Assembly (NCBI RefSeq): GCF_014217215.1
Contig: NZ_CP056082.1
Coordinates: 1-42,892 of the forward strand
Source of the DNA: Rothia nasimurium
GTDB lineage: Bacteria > Actinomycetota > Actinomycetes > Actinomycetales > Micrococcaceae
Direction: 5' to 3'
DNA: 42,892 nucleotides
Shown one piece after another: positions 9,430 to 15,512 of this stretch (the stretch's first letter is position 1; each line of letters opens with the position of its first letter). Below the pieces are notes generated by a model. That model searched no databases and was not told the DNA's origin. It saw only the letters and a list, made by a program, of their open reading frames with translations. The position numbers and the translations under genes were made by a program.

Positions 9430-10318
9430 AGCGATAGAGCACCAGGCCCTTAAAGCCCTTGGTCTTGCCCTGGCCGGTGCCCATCTCGCGCACATTTGCG
9501 CCGGGGTAGTATTCCTTAACGGTTTCCAGAGCTTTACGAAAATTCTCTTTGAATTTATCCAAACTTTGGGACTGTGAGCCGAACTGAGAGTAAAGCTGTT
9601 CCCAAGTGATATGAACCGGGTTCGTAAGGTTGCTCAGACGAGAAGAGAGCCACAGGTAAATATCCAGGGCCAGCGGGGACTTAGTGTCTTGGATAAGTGC
9701 CCGCCATGCTTCGGTAACAATCGGCACCGCGTGGCCCACCACAACAGCCTCATAGAAGTCTTGCGATAGCAGTAGGTAAGATTCGCGCTCTTTAATATCA
9801 GCCTTGGCGTCAAAGTGTATTTCGCGGCCGCTGCCGACTTTAAATTCAAGCTCGGTTACAACGCTACCGCCCTCATTATCAGCGGTGATAAAAGAGAGTT
9901 GAACACTCATAGAGAGCACGGCCCGCAACTGGCGCACAGCTTCACGGGCGTTGCGCTGATTCCATTGGATACCCAAGTCTTGCAAAAACCCTCGGTAGCT
10001 CTTAGCGAGTTCGATACGCGGGGAGCCGGTCTTAACGGCTTCTGTGGTCACATAGAGTAGGGCCGCGCGGGCTAGTTTGCCAGAGGGGATAAAGGACTCG
10101 CGGGAGCCGTCTGGGTTGGTGATAATGCCGGGGGTGATGCCCAGTGTCCAAGTGCCATTTTCTCGGAGCCAGATTTTTTCCTCAATGGCCCGGTATGGCA
10201 AGCAGCAGTAGATGAACTGTGCCGGGTAAAAGCTGTTGTGAACCTGGGGGCTAGAAGGAGCGGCGGCCTTTTCGGCTGCGGCTTTCGCCAGGTCGGTAAA
10301 GTCGATAGAATCGTTCAT
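9401..10318 (-). CDS. repA: Plasmid replication initiator RepA
   Basis: A 305-aa initiator of the RepA type found on actinobacterial and other iteron plasmids (RepA_C family). Diagnostic blocks are the LREN-TWTLGIT region (about 51-62), the GKLARAALLYV helix, and the SPLALDIYLWLSSRLSNL segment with the following winged-helix-like WEQLYSQFG. It should bind the 22-bp iterons upstream and load the host replisome at the adjacent origin. The ATG has no good ribosome binding site, which would keep expression low, and the leader contains an inverted repeat that could control it further. The gene converges on the winged-helix regulator with a 29-bp overlap, so their transcripts are antisense to each other at the 3' ends. 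Confidence 0.88.
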   Translation of the reverse strand: MNDSIDFTDLAKAAAEKAAAPSSPQVHNSFYPAQFIYCCLPYRAIEEKIWLRENGTWTLGITPGIITNPDGSRESFIPSGKLARAALLYVTTEAVKTGSPRIELAKSYRGFLQDLGIQWNQRNAREAVRQLRAVLSMSVQLSFITADNEGGSVVTELEFKVGSGREIHFDAKADIKERESYLLLSQDFYEAVVVGHAVPIVTEAWRALIQDTKSPLALDIYLWLSSRLSNLTNPVHITWEQLYSQFGSQSQSLDKFKENFRKALETVKEYYPGANVREMGTGQGKTKGFKGLVLYRSIPALPPQK

Positions 10319-10357
10319 GTCAATCGCCTAGTATCGGTAGGTGGTTGGCTGCCCTTC

Positions 10358-10404
10358 ATGGTGTTGCTAGCACCGTGAGGGGCTTTTTTGTGCCCTAACA
10401 CCAT
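10358..10404. promoter_or_regulatory. Inverted repeat in the repA leader
   Basis: ATGGTGTT (10358-10365) pairs with AACACCAT (10397-10404). Inside it a GGGC/GCCC stem flanks a T run. It lies 40-86 bases upstream of repA on the transcribed minus strand, so the RNA could fold there. It may be a translation or copy-number control element, or part of the repA promoter region. No antisense RNA promoter was identified with confidence. Confidence 0.45.
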
Positions 10405-10480
10405 TGAGCCTAGGGCTGACACCCCCCCCTGTCAAGAACTCCAAGGATATTACTGGCTAGTAACATTGCCCGGCCAAAGG

Positions 10481-10670
10481 TGGGACATTTACCCCGAAGT
10501 AGTGGGGGATTTGGGCCGAAGTTGAAGTTATCCACAGGCAAGTGATACACACCACTACATGGCGCCCTGCAAATGGGACATTTAGGGGGAAGTAGCTTCC
10601 GAGGTGGGACATTTAGGGGGAAGTAGTGGGACATTTAGGGGGAAGTAGTGGGACATTTAGGGGGAAGTTG
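10481..10670. repeat. RepA iterons (six 22-bp repeats)
   Basis: Four near-perfect copies with core TGGGACATTTAGGGGGAAG start at 10574, 10605, 10627 and 10649; the last three are directly adjacent, in phase at 22 bp. Two divergent copies start at 10481 and 10503, also adjacent. Both clusters end in GAAGTTGAAGTTATCCACA, joining iterons to a DnaA box. Placed just upstream of repA, they are its expected binding sites and set the copy number. Confidence 0.9.
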
Positions 10671-10810
10671 AAGTTATCCACACCCACTATTTCACCTAGT
10701 CAAACCGCAAATTTTGACCCCTTTTTGAAGGCACTACAAAAAGCTTTTAACAAAAAGCTTTTTACATTTAAACCTCCTACTTAAACGCGCGCGCGTCAGC
10801 CTGTGGATAA
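10481..10810. other. Origin of vegetative replication (oriV)
   Basis: Besides the iterons, the region has three perfect DnaA boxes: TTATCCACA at 10528-10536 and 10674-10682, and its reverse complement at 10802-10810. An AT-rich stretch with repeated AAAAAGCTTTT words lies at about 10700-10775 and is the likely unwinding element. This is the classical order of an iteron origin beside its initiator gene. Confidence 0.85.
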
Positions 10811-10837
10811 CTCCCAGCAAACAAGCTAGTTCTCGCA

Positions 10838-11001
10838 GTGCCCTTGTGGGGGCTGACGCCGCCCCCACACCCCCGCGCAAGCGCCGCGCTTGACCGGCTG
10901 CCGCACAAAACCCCCGCCCTCTTTGACGCGCAGAGCGCGACAGAGGGCGGGGGTTTTGCTTGCCCTGGGAGCCTGTGAGCCAGTACGAGCGGGGTAAGGG
11001 G
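10838..11001. repeat. 164-bp repeat R1 with rho-independent terminator
   Basis: The core is a perfect 16-bp stem, AAAACCCCCGCCCTCT (10907-10922) against its complement (10942-10957), ending in T or A runs on either strand, so it can terminate transcription both ways. It lies downstream of the NYN gene. The whole 164 bp recurs inverted at 15791-15954 with few changes, and its right part recurs directly at 11935-12049. Confidence 0.8.
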
Positions 11002-11032
11002 CAAGGTTTGCTAGATTTGCCCCTTTGATTAT

Positions 11033-11758
11033 CTAAGGGCGATGAACCATAGAGTAATAGTTTCTAGTATCAAGGGAGTTTCTATAGTTTGTATCTATCA
11101 TCTGATTAGCCCAAACATTTCCTAGCTGGCCATATGTCTGTGTATCTCCATGCTTGAACCATTTCACAGTCTCAATACGAGCTAAGCCCTGATGGAGCAC
11201 TTCATCAATAGCTGGCTCCAAGTCAGTATCTCGAGAAGCAAGAAGAACAACATCAATATCAGAGCGTCGGGCTAGACGAACAGCAGCTAATGCAACAAGC
11301 ACATCAACACCCTTTTCATAGCCTCCATGTGATAAATCAGTAACATACTTATTCTGCGTTCTGTCCCATACCTTCGGATAGCATAAAGGCCGCAAAGTGA
11401 CATCCATGGTGGGAAGCCTTCTAGGGGCAATATGAGCAGGTGACATATTTCCTGCTCCTGACGTGCTAGGGCTAATAGCTGTTGAAACAGAATTTAGCCA
11501 CGCCGCCTTCTGGCTCATATTGTAAGCATGCCCAATCTTAGAAGTGTGGGGCAGTCCTCGGAACACTTCAATATGGGTAACTGTAACTGGGTAGGTGTGT
11601 GTTTGTTTGACGCGTTCAATTTCTCGTGCGAACTTCAACGGGTCAATCAAGGAATTATGTAACGGTCCGGTGGGGTCAAAAACATCGTGTGCAGTTAAAT
11701 GGACGTTCTGGTAATCGATGACCAGAGCTGCACGTTGCCGTTGTGTTTGTTCAGGCAT
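11033..11758 (-). CDS. NYN-domain (LabA/DUF88-like) putative ribonuclease
   Basis: A 241-aa protein with the PIN-like NYN fold. Visible signatures are ALVIDYQNVH (11-20, with acidic D15), the second acidic site in EKGVDVLVALA (D152) and VVLLASRDTDLEP (D177, D179). These conserved aspartates normally bind the metal of a nuclease, so RNA cleavage is likely but the target is unknown. I start it at MPEQTQ because the longer frame (to 11950) would run through the hairpin leader and operator and looks non-coding. It is a lone gene between two terminator repeats, with more A-ending codons than the transfer genes, which suggests separate acquisition. It could be a defence or toxin-like nuclease, or a regulator of plasmid RNA. 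Confidence 0.75.
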   Translation of the reverse strand: MPEQTQRQRAALVIDYQNVHLTAHDVFDPTGPLHNSLIDPLKFAREIERVKQTHTYPVTVTHIEVFRGLPHTSKIGHAYNMSQKAAWLNSVSTAISPSTSGAGNMSPAHIAPRRLPTMDVTLRPLCYPKVWDRTQNKYVTDLSHGGYEKGVDVLVALAAVRLARRSDIDVVLLASRDTDLEPAIDEVLHQGLARIETVKWFKHGDTQTYGQLGNVWANQMIDTNYRNSLDTRNYYSMVHRP

Positions 11759-11776
11759 TTTAATCGGCTTTCGGGT

Positions 11777-11902
11777 AAAAAAAACCTCACCAGCCGTTCC
11801 GAAGAACAGCGGTGAGGAGCTAACTGATATAAAGCATATCAGGAAAAAATGAGCGCGGGGCCACGAAGAAGCGGAAAATATGTGACATTGGTCACAATTA
11901 TA
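11777..11902 (-). promoter_or_regulatory. NYN gene promoter, operator and terminator-like leader
   Basis: On the minus strand a perfect TATAAT lies at 11902-11897 with no clear -35. Directly downstream, over the expected start site, is the palindrome GTGAC-ATTG-GTCAC (11882-11895). The leader then has a small hairpin CTGATAT-N5-ATATCAG (11824-11842) and a strong hairpin (11785-11817) with a TTCG loop followed by eight T residues (11784-11777), i.e. a complete intrinsic terminator about 20 bases before the start codon. Confidence 0.65.
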
Positions 11903-11934
11903 TGGTTTGTTTGCCTTCCACCCCCTCCCGCGCC

Positions 11935-12049
11935 TGACCGGCTGCCGCACAAAAACCCCGCCCTCTTTGGCGCGCAGAGCGCGACAGAGGGCGGGGGTTT
12001 CTGCTTGCCCTGGGAGCCTGTGGGCCAGTACGAGCGGGGTAATAAGGGG
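11935..12049. repeat. 115-bp repeat R2 with terminator hairpin
   Basis: Direct partial copy of the R1 repeat, with its GC hairpin at about 11952-12000. It lies just after the GNAT stop codon on the minus strand and is its likely terminator. Together with R1 it brackets the NYN gene as a pair of direct repeats. Confidence 0.75.
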
Positions 12050-12089
12050 TAGGCTAAGGACTCACAGGCACAGGCGGGATAGTCTCGGG

Positions 12090-12713
12090 CTACTTAGAGT
12101 AATCACGGGCAAACCAGCGACAGTAAGAAGCGTACTCAGCATACATAGGGACGTCCTGGATGCCCCCAAAGTATCGAGCCGGTAATAAAGTCCCAAAATC
12201 TTCAAAGCCTAAATGTTCAAAGAACTGATGGGAGTTTGTATCGGTAGAAGCTAGAACTACCTGCGACAGCCCCGCAGGTTCAAGAAATTGCTGATGCAGA
12301 GCCTCAAATAGCCCTTTTCCAATACCCTTACCTCGGAACTCAGGGCGCACCCCCACCTCTTCAATAAAGAGGCCGTTTTCAGCAAGACGCCTGTAGCTGC
12401 CAAGAGTACGGTTCACCTCCGCTAGGGGATAAAAACCAGTCCGCTTCATCTCCGGCGAAAAACTAAACTGATACAAGAAACTCAGGCCATGAAGAACCCC
12501 AACAAGGTCTTTGCCGTCATAGGCACCTAAGTAAACCTCATGAATAGCGGGCGGCTCTTGACGATGTACCCGGTAAACAGACTTGAACTCCTGAATCCGA
12601 GCATCATTTGACCCTCGAACGAAGTCGGAGGCAATCACAGAGGGAATGACGTCTTTAAGTAGCTGCCGCGCCCGCCGGTGCTGGTGGGTAGGAATCATAC
12701 GATACTCAACCAT
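12090..12713 (-). CDS. GNAT-family N-acetyltransferase
   Basis: A 207-aa acetyltransferase. The acetyl-CoA-binding motif A is clear: FIEEVGVRPEFRGKGIGKGLFEAL, with RGKGIG as the pyrophosphate loop, followed by motif B-like ASTDTNSHQFFEHLGFEDFG. The substrate cannot be read from sequence; antibiotic, polyamine, peptide or protein amines are all possible. The ATG follows GAGAGAGG on the minus strand. The gene is divergent from a 35-codon cationic peptide gene 156 bp away and ends at a terminator repeat, so it forms an isolated accessory unit. Its codon use is more AT-rich than the transfer genes. Confidence 0.85.
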   Translation of the reverse strand: MVEYRMIPTHQHRRARQLLKDVIPSVIASDFVRGSNDARIQEFKSVYRVHRQEPPAIHEVYLGAYDGKDLVGVLHGLSFLYQFSFSPEMKRTGFYPLAEVNRTLGSYRRLAENGLFIEEVGVRPEFRGKGIGKGLFEALHQQFLEPAGLSQVVLASTDTNSHQFFEHLGFEDFGTLLPARYFGGIQDVPMYAEYASYCRWFARDYSK

Positions 12714-12869
12714 ATTGGCCTCTCTCGATAGCTCAACTAAAAATCTTCACAGAATGAATTTTAGGTGTCTACCGGCAGATAATATAGAGATACACCTTTT
12801 CTCTACGGCCTCCACGGTCCACATAAATGCTGACTGCCGTTGAGAGTGACCATGAGAGGGGGTGAGCGT

Positions 12870-12977
12870 ATGGGCAAGAACGGCAAAAAGATAGCCCGCG
12901 AAGTTCGCAAGTGGTTGGTCCCGGTTGCGAAACTTGTACGGGCTATCGCTGACTTGGTAAACGCTTTCAACGCCTAA
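12870..12977 (+). CDS. 35-aa cationic amphipathic peptide
   Basis: A small frame starting ATG GGC AAG AAC and ending in TAA. The peptide begins MGKNGKKIAREVRKWL, has eight Lys/Arg against two acids, and places I8, V12, W15, L16, V19, L22, V23, I26, L29, V30 and F33 along one helical face, with Pro18 in the middle. A purine-rich AGAGGGGGTGA precedes the start. A second in-frame ATG lies 18 bases upstream but would overlap that ribosome binding site. Such a peptide could be a leaderless bacteriocin, a membrane-active type I-like toxin or a surface peptide. It is divergent from the GNAT gene and followed by a hairpin. I recognise no family. Confidence 0.6.
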   Translation: MGKNGKKIAREVRKWLVPVAKLVRAIADLVNAFNA

Positions 12978-13004
12978 GTGTGAGTTGAAAGAGTCCTGTG
13001 CGTA

Positions 13005-13046
13005 GGGGCATCTCCTCAGTATTTAGCGGTTCTGAGGGGGTGCCCC
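13005..13046 (+). terminator. Hairpin downstream of the peptide gene
   Basis: GGGGCA and CCTCAG on the left arm pair with CTGAGG and TGCCCC on the right, with a 3x3 internal loop and a 12-nt top loop. It is followed by GCTTTGTT, only modestly T-rich. Twenty-seven bases after the peptide stop it is a plausible terminator or 3' stabiliser. Confidence 0.5.
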
Positions 13047-13088
13047 GCTTTGTTATGTACCCAGTCTACATGAAAACCAGGGACACGA

Positions 13089-13176
13089 ACAGACACGATT
13101 TTTACCCAAAACAGACACGATTTTTACCCAAAACAGACACGATTTTTACCCAAAACAGACACGATTTTTACCCAAA
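13089..13176. repeat. Four perfect 22-bp tandem repeats, candidate centromere
   Basis: The unit, core ACAGACACGATTTTTACCC, occurs four times without change at 13089, 13111, 13133 and 13155. The last copy contains the stop codon and final two codons of the RHH gene. Tandem repeats beside a ParA and small DNA-binding protein pair are typical of partition centromeres; a second replication origin is the alternative. Confidence 0.75.
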
Positions 13177-13392
13177 TACCTTGCTCAAGGTCTCGTTGAT
13201 AATGGCGGTCATATCTCGCTCCTGCTCAAAAGCCTGTTTACGGAGCTGCTGGTAAACGTCCTCGTCAATGTTGAACGTAAACTTACGGGTGCTAGCTGGT
13301 TTACGAAAAACGGACTCGGTTCGCGCGGCCCCTCCCCCGCTGCTCTCTTTCTTCGCGGTTGCTGTTGCTAGTTTCTTAGCTAAATCAGTCAT
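13168..13392 (-). CDS. Small ribbon-helix-helix-like partition protein
   Basis: A 74-aa protein from the ATG at 13392 (MTDLAKK), which follows GGAAAGGAA. A basic, Gly/Ser-containing N-terminal part (1-35) precedes a CopG/Arc-like fold: RKFTFNIDEDVYQQLRKQAFEQERDMTAIINETLSKVF, with the DNA-contacting strand at KFTFN and two helices after it. Just downstream of a ParA gene, it is the probable centromere-binding partner (ParB/ParR-like). The promoter in front of it carries a perfect 15-bp inverted repeat, suggesting autoregulation. An upstream in-frame ATG exists but falls near that operator. Confidence 0.78.
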   Translation of the reverse strand: MTDLAKKLATATAKKESSGGGAARTESVFRKPASTRKFTFNIDEDVYQQLRKQAFEQERDMTAIINETLSKVFG

Positions 13393-13420
13393 AACTAGGT
13401 GTTCCTTTCCTAAGCCATAC

Positions 13421-13460
13421 ATACGGCTATATGGTCGTACATATAACCATATAGCCGTAT
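13421..13460. promoter_or_regulatory. Operator-like inverted repeat upstream of the RHH gene
   Basis: ATACGGCTATATGGT (13421-13435) and its exact complement ACCATATAGCCGTAT (13446-13460) are separated by 10 bp. The same word recurs upstream of parA and upstream of the 50-aa membrane protein gene, so it is probably the site of a common regulator, most simply the RHH protein. Confidence 0.7.
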
Positions 13461-13476
13461 ATATGGTGATGTGGTT

Positions 13477-14085
13477 CTAAGCCTGTAGCGCCTTGAGCGT
13501 GTTAGATAGCTCGGTAAACAGGTCTTGATACCCGCCCAAGTCCCCGCTGTGCGTATCAGCAAACCAGAAATTTTGTACCTGCTGTTTGTTGGGGACTTCT
13601 GAGCTAAACACGGGCAGGTCTTGAGCTGTAATCGCCTCTTTGACGGCCTCGTATGTCTTGGTTGCTCGCTTATCCCAGTGGCAGAGAAATAGGGCCGCTG
13701 GGGTATCGCCTGTGGTGGCAAGGGTGCGTACTGCGCGGTTGAAGTCCTCGGGGGCAACAGGTGAGGGGACGATAACAAAATCTGCTAGTTCGATAGCTTC
13801 GTTGATAACGGCAGGGTCGCCCGGTGGGGTATCAATAAATACCCATTCCTCGGTTGCCTTAGCAAGGGTGCGTGAGAGCATCACGCGATTTACGGGTGTG
13901 ACCGTATAACGGCGGATAGGCTCGCCACTTTCTTCGGCCACTTCTTTCCATTGGGTCGCTGACCCCTGGGGGTCTGCATCAATTACTAGGGCGCTGTGTC
14001 CTGCGCGTCCGGCTGCCTCAGCTAGAAGCATGGCTGTGGTGGTTTTAGCCGCCCCGCCTTTGGTGGTGGCAATAGTGATAATCAT
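13477..14085 (-). CDS. parA: ParA-family partition ATPase
   Basis: A 202-aa deviant-Walker ATPase of the small ParA type without an N-terminal DNA-binding domain. Walker A is TKGGAAKTTTA (8-18), Walker A' VIDADPQGSA (34-43) and Walker B WVFIDTPPGDPA (about 81-92). It should drive active segregation of the plasmid with the small RHH protein encoded next to it and the four 22-bp repeats beyond. An operator-like word and three ATGGTCGT repeats lie directly upstream. This copy is intact; the other is frameshifted. Confidence 0.9.
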   Translation of the reverse strand: MIITIATTKGGAAKTTTAMLLAEAAGRAGHSALVIDADPQGSATQWKEVAEESGEPIRRYTVTPVNRVMLSRTLAKATEEWVFIDTPPGDPAVINEAIELADFVIVPSPVAPEDFNRAVRTLATTGDTPAALFLCHWDKRATKTYEAVKEAITAQDLPVFSSEVPNKQQVQNFWFADTHSGDLGGYQDLFTELSNTLKALQA

Positions 14086-14115
14086 GATTCACCTTTCGGT
14101 ATGGTCATACCTATA

Positions 14116-14170
14116 ACCATATTACCGTATATATTTATATATGGTCGTATGGTCGTATGGTCGTATGGTT
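14116..14170. promoter_or_regulatory. Operator-like words upstream of parA
   Basis: ACCATATTACCGTAT (14116-14130) matches the RHH-gene operator at 13 of 15 positions. It is followed by three adjacent ATGGTCGT repeats (14141-14164) and a partial fourth. The region separates parA from the resolvase gene and must hold the parA promoter. Confidence 0.6.
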
Positions 14171-14183
14171 AGAAATATGCCTT

Positions 14184-14732
14184 TTACTTGCGTAAACGCT
14201 GGATAGTCCACCGGCTAACACCGTGCAACTGAGCCACCTGTTTCACGGACATACCGGCCTCAAGTGCAGCTAGAGCCGCTTGCTCGGCGTCTCCAGAGAG
14301 CTTTTTAGGACGTCCACCTACCCGCCCCTGTGCCCGCGCGTGAGCTAGTCCGGCCCGGGTTCGTTCAACTAAAATATCTCGCTCATAGTCAGCTAAAACA
14401 GTTGCCACATTAAGGAACATGCGCCCCCCGGCTGTGGAGGAATCAAGGTTCACATCAAGGGCCAACACGTTTATTTTGCGCTCTCCCAGCTCCTTAATGG
14501 TTGCCAGGGTGTCGGCCGCTGACCGCCCCAGTCGGTCAAGTCTGGTTACTGCCAGGGTGTCGCCAGGGCGTAGGAAGTCAAGGGCGGCCGCTAGGCCAGG
14601 GCGGGACGCCTTAGCTCCACTGGCTATGTCGCTGTAAATCTTCTCGCACCCCTCGGCTGTGAGAGTGTCAGCCTGAGCCTTTAGGCTCTCTTCCTGCGCT
14701 GGGGTTGAAACGCGCGCGTAGCCAACTTTCAT
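14184..14732 (-). CDS. Serine resolvase/invertase
   Basis: A 182-aa small serine recombinase from MKVGYARVST. Catalytic Ser9 lies in ARVST; the conserved RLDRLGRS block (64-71), the GGRMFLNVATVLADYERD segment and the long E helix follow, and the GGRPKKL hinge leads to a C-terminal HTH (about 158-182). Proteins of this size resolve plasmid dimers at a res site. The start lies two bases after the stop of the small HTH gene, so the two are coupled. No res site was identified; the repeats upstream of parA are a candidate. The other copy of this gene is frameshifted. Confidence 0.88.
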   Translation of the reverse strand: MKVGYARVSTPAQEESLKAQADTLTAEGCEKIYSDIASGAKASRPGLAAALDFLRPGDTLAVTRLDRLGRSAADTLATIKELGERKINVLALDVNLDSSTAGGRMFLNVATVLADYERDILVERTRAGLAHARAQGRVGGRPKKLSGDAEQAALAALEAGMSVKQVAQLHGVSRWTIQRLRK

Positions 14733-14734
14733 AG

Positions 14735-14941
14735 CTAGTCTTTCTTCTTGGGGCGTCCTGGCCCCGTGAACTGCTCGGTGAACCACTTTTCAATCGTGGC
14801 TCTTTCCCACAGGGATTCTTCTTTGCCGTTTTTGCCGATAGCTACAGCGTCCGGCTCCGGGAGGGTATAGCGCGATACGGCGGCCGGGTCTTTGTTCCAA
14901 AGATGGGCGATGCCGCTGCGCTTGAGAAGTTCACGGGGCAT
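14735..14941 (-). CDS. Small helix-turn-helix (AlpA/excisionase-like) protein
   Basis: A 68-aa protein in the style of AlpA and excisionase-type DNA-binding proteins: GIAHLWNKDPAAVSRYTL as the helix-turn-helix, a wing around LPEPDAVAIGKNGKEESLW, the closing RATIEKWF helix and a basic tail (GRPKKKD). It directly precedes the resolvase with a two-base gap, and five bases separate it from the 55-aa gene. It could act as an architectural factor for recombination or as a local repressor. Confidence 0.7.
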   Translation of the reverse strand: MPRELLKRSGIAHLWNKDPAAVSRYTLPEPDAVAIGKNGKEESLWERATIEKWFTEQFTGPGRPKKKD

Positions 14942-14946
14942 AGTCG

Positions 14947-15114
14947 TTAGCTGTCCTTTTTGCCTAGGTTGTAATATCGGTGAGCTAGGTAGCCTGCTGC
15001 TGCGGCTACCAGTAGCGGGGTGAGCTTTTGTGAGAGTACCGCGCTCAGTGCTGCGGTGGTGGCCGCAAGGGTAAACCAGTGTCCTGCGCGGGTGTAGTCA
15101 TTAGCCTTTTCCAT
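14947..15114 (-). CDS. 55-aa small membrane protein
   Basis: A short frame, starting MEKANDYTRAGHW and ending NLGKKDS, preceded by CAGGAGC six bases before the ATG, a strong ribosome binding site. Residues 13-28 and 30-44 are hydrophobic, giving one long or two short membrane helices, with charged ends. It stands in a run of four tightly packed minus-strand genes ending in the resolvase. No family recognised; an entry-exclusion or membrane toxin-like role is possible but unproven. Confidence 0.65.
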   Translation of the reverse strand: MEKANDYTRAGHWFTLAATTAALSAVLSQKLTPLLVAAAAGYLAHRYYNLGKKDS

Positions 15115-15144
15115 GTTTAGCTCCTGTTCTAAACTGGTAGGGGA

Positions 15145-15168
15145 GGGTGGGGGCTTGTGCCCCCACCC
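15145..15168. promoter_or_regulatory. Perfect 10-bp hairpin between the two small membrane genes
   Basis: GGGTGGGGGC (15145-15154) pairs with GCCCCCACCC (15159-15168) around a TTGT loop. There is no T run on either side, so it is not a standard intrinsic terminator. It may pause transcription or protect mRNA ends between the two small genes. Confidence 0.55.
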
Positions 15169-15181
15169 GGTATAGGTTCAG

Positions 15182-15334
15182 CTATTTCTTTTTGCTGTTC
15201 CTCTTCTTGCTGGTGGTCTTATGTGCTTTGTGGGCTGTGAGGCCACCGGCAATGATTGCTATCGCTGAGACAATTTGAAAGAAGCCGTTACCGAAGTTGG
15301 CGACTATCTCAGATAGCTTGTGTAGGTTATCCAT
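15182..15334 (-). CDS. 50-aa small membrane protein with basic tail
   Basis: A short frame starting MDNLHKLSEIVANFG, with one membrane helix at about 18-34 (FFQIVSAIAIIAGG) and a strongly basic C-terminal tail (KKRNSKKK). AAAGGAAAAAGG precedes the ATG. The pattern of a single helix followed by a Lys/Arg tail fits small membrane toxins, holin-like proteins and secretion accessories. It is the first gene of the run leading to the resolvase and has an operator-like word in its upstream region. No family recognised. Confidence 0.65.
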   Translation of the reverse strand: MDNLHKLSEIVANFGNGFFQIVSAIAIIAGGLTAHKAHKTTSKKRNSKKK

Positions 15335-15365
15335 AACCTTTTTCCTTTCGGTTGTTCTCAGTTCT

Positions 15366-15403
15366 CTATACGGTTTCTGTAAGCATCACCTCCTTGATGT
15401 GAT
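15366..15403 (-). promoter_or_regulatory. Leader with exposed Shine-Dalgarno loop and six-codon frame
   Basis: On the minus strand the RNA reads CATCA-AGGAGG-TGATG: a five-base stem presents a full anti-16S AGGAGG as a six-base loop, with an ATG in its right arm. That ATG opens a six-codon frame (MLTETV, 15386-15366) ending 31 bases before the 50-aa gene. It may be a leader peptide or ribosome-loading site; the ATG is closer to the AGGAGG than usual. Confidence 0.4.
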
Positions 15404-15478
15404 AGTTCTAGTCTACTGAAAAAACCCAAAAATATCAATAAAAATGATAATAAATGTGTAGATTTTTTCGGCCATACA

Positions 15479-15493
15479 ACCATATAGCCATAC
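15479..15493. promoter_or_regulatory. Operator-like word upstream of the small membrane genes
   Basis: ACCATATAGCCATAC matches the RHH-gene operator at 13 of 15 positions. It lies about 145 bases upstream of the 50-aa gene, before an AT-rich stretch that probably holds the promoter. Confidence 0.5.
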
Positions 15494-15512
15494 ATACATA
15501 CGGTTATGTAAG

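Noticed and set aside
10481-10670. CRISPR array at the GGGACATTT repeats
   Set aside because: Repeats adjoin or have short unrelated gaps and lie beside repA with DnaA boxes, so they are iterons.
10410-11004. Minus-strand frames of about 75 codons over the origin and the R1 repeat
   Set aside because: They run through iterons, DnaA boxes and a terminator hairpin; their composition follows the repeats.
11759-11950. A 64-residue N-terminal extension of the NYN protein
   Set aside because: It would be encoded by the palindrome, two hairpins and T8 tail of the leader, has no ribosome binding site and does not resemble the NYN fold.
13089-13176. CRISPR array
   Set aside because: The four 22-bp units are directly adjacent with no spacers, and no cas genes are present.
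14184-14732. Resolvase as part of a transposon
   Set aside because: No transposase or terminal inverted repeats accompany it; coupling to partition genes fits plasmid multimer resolution better.
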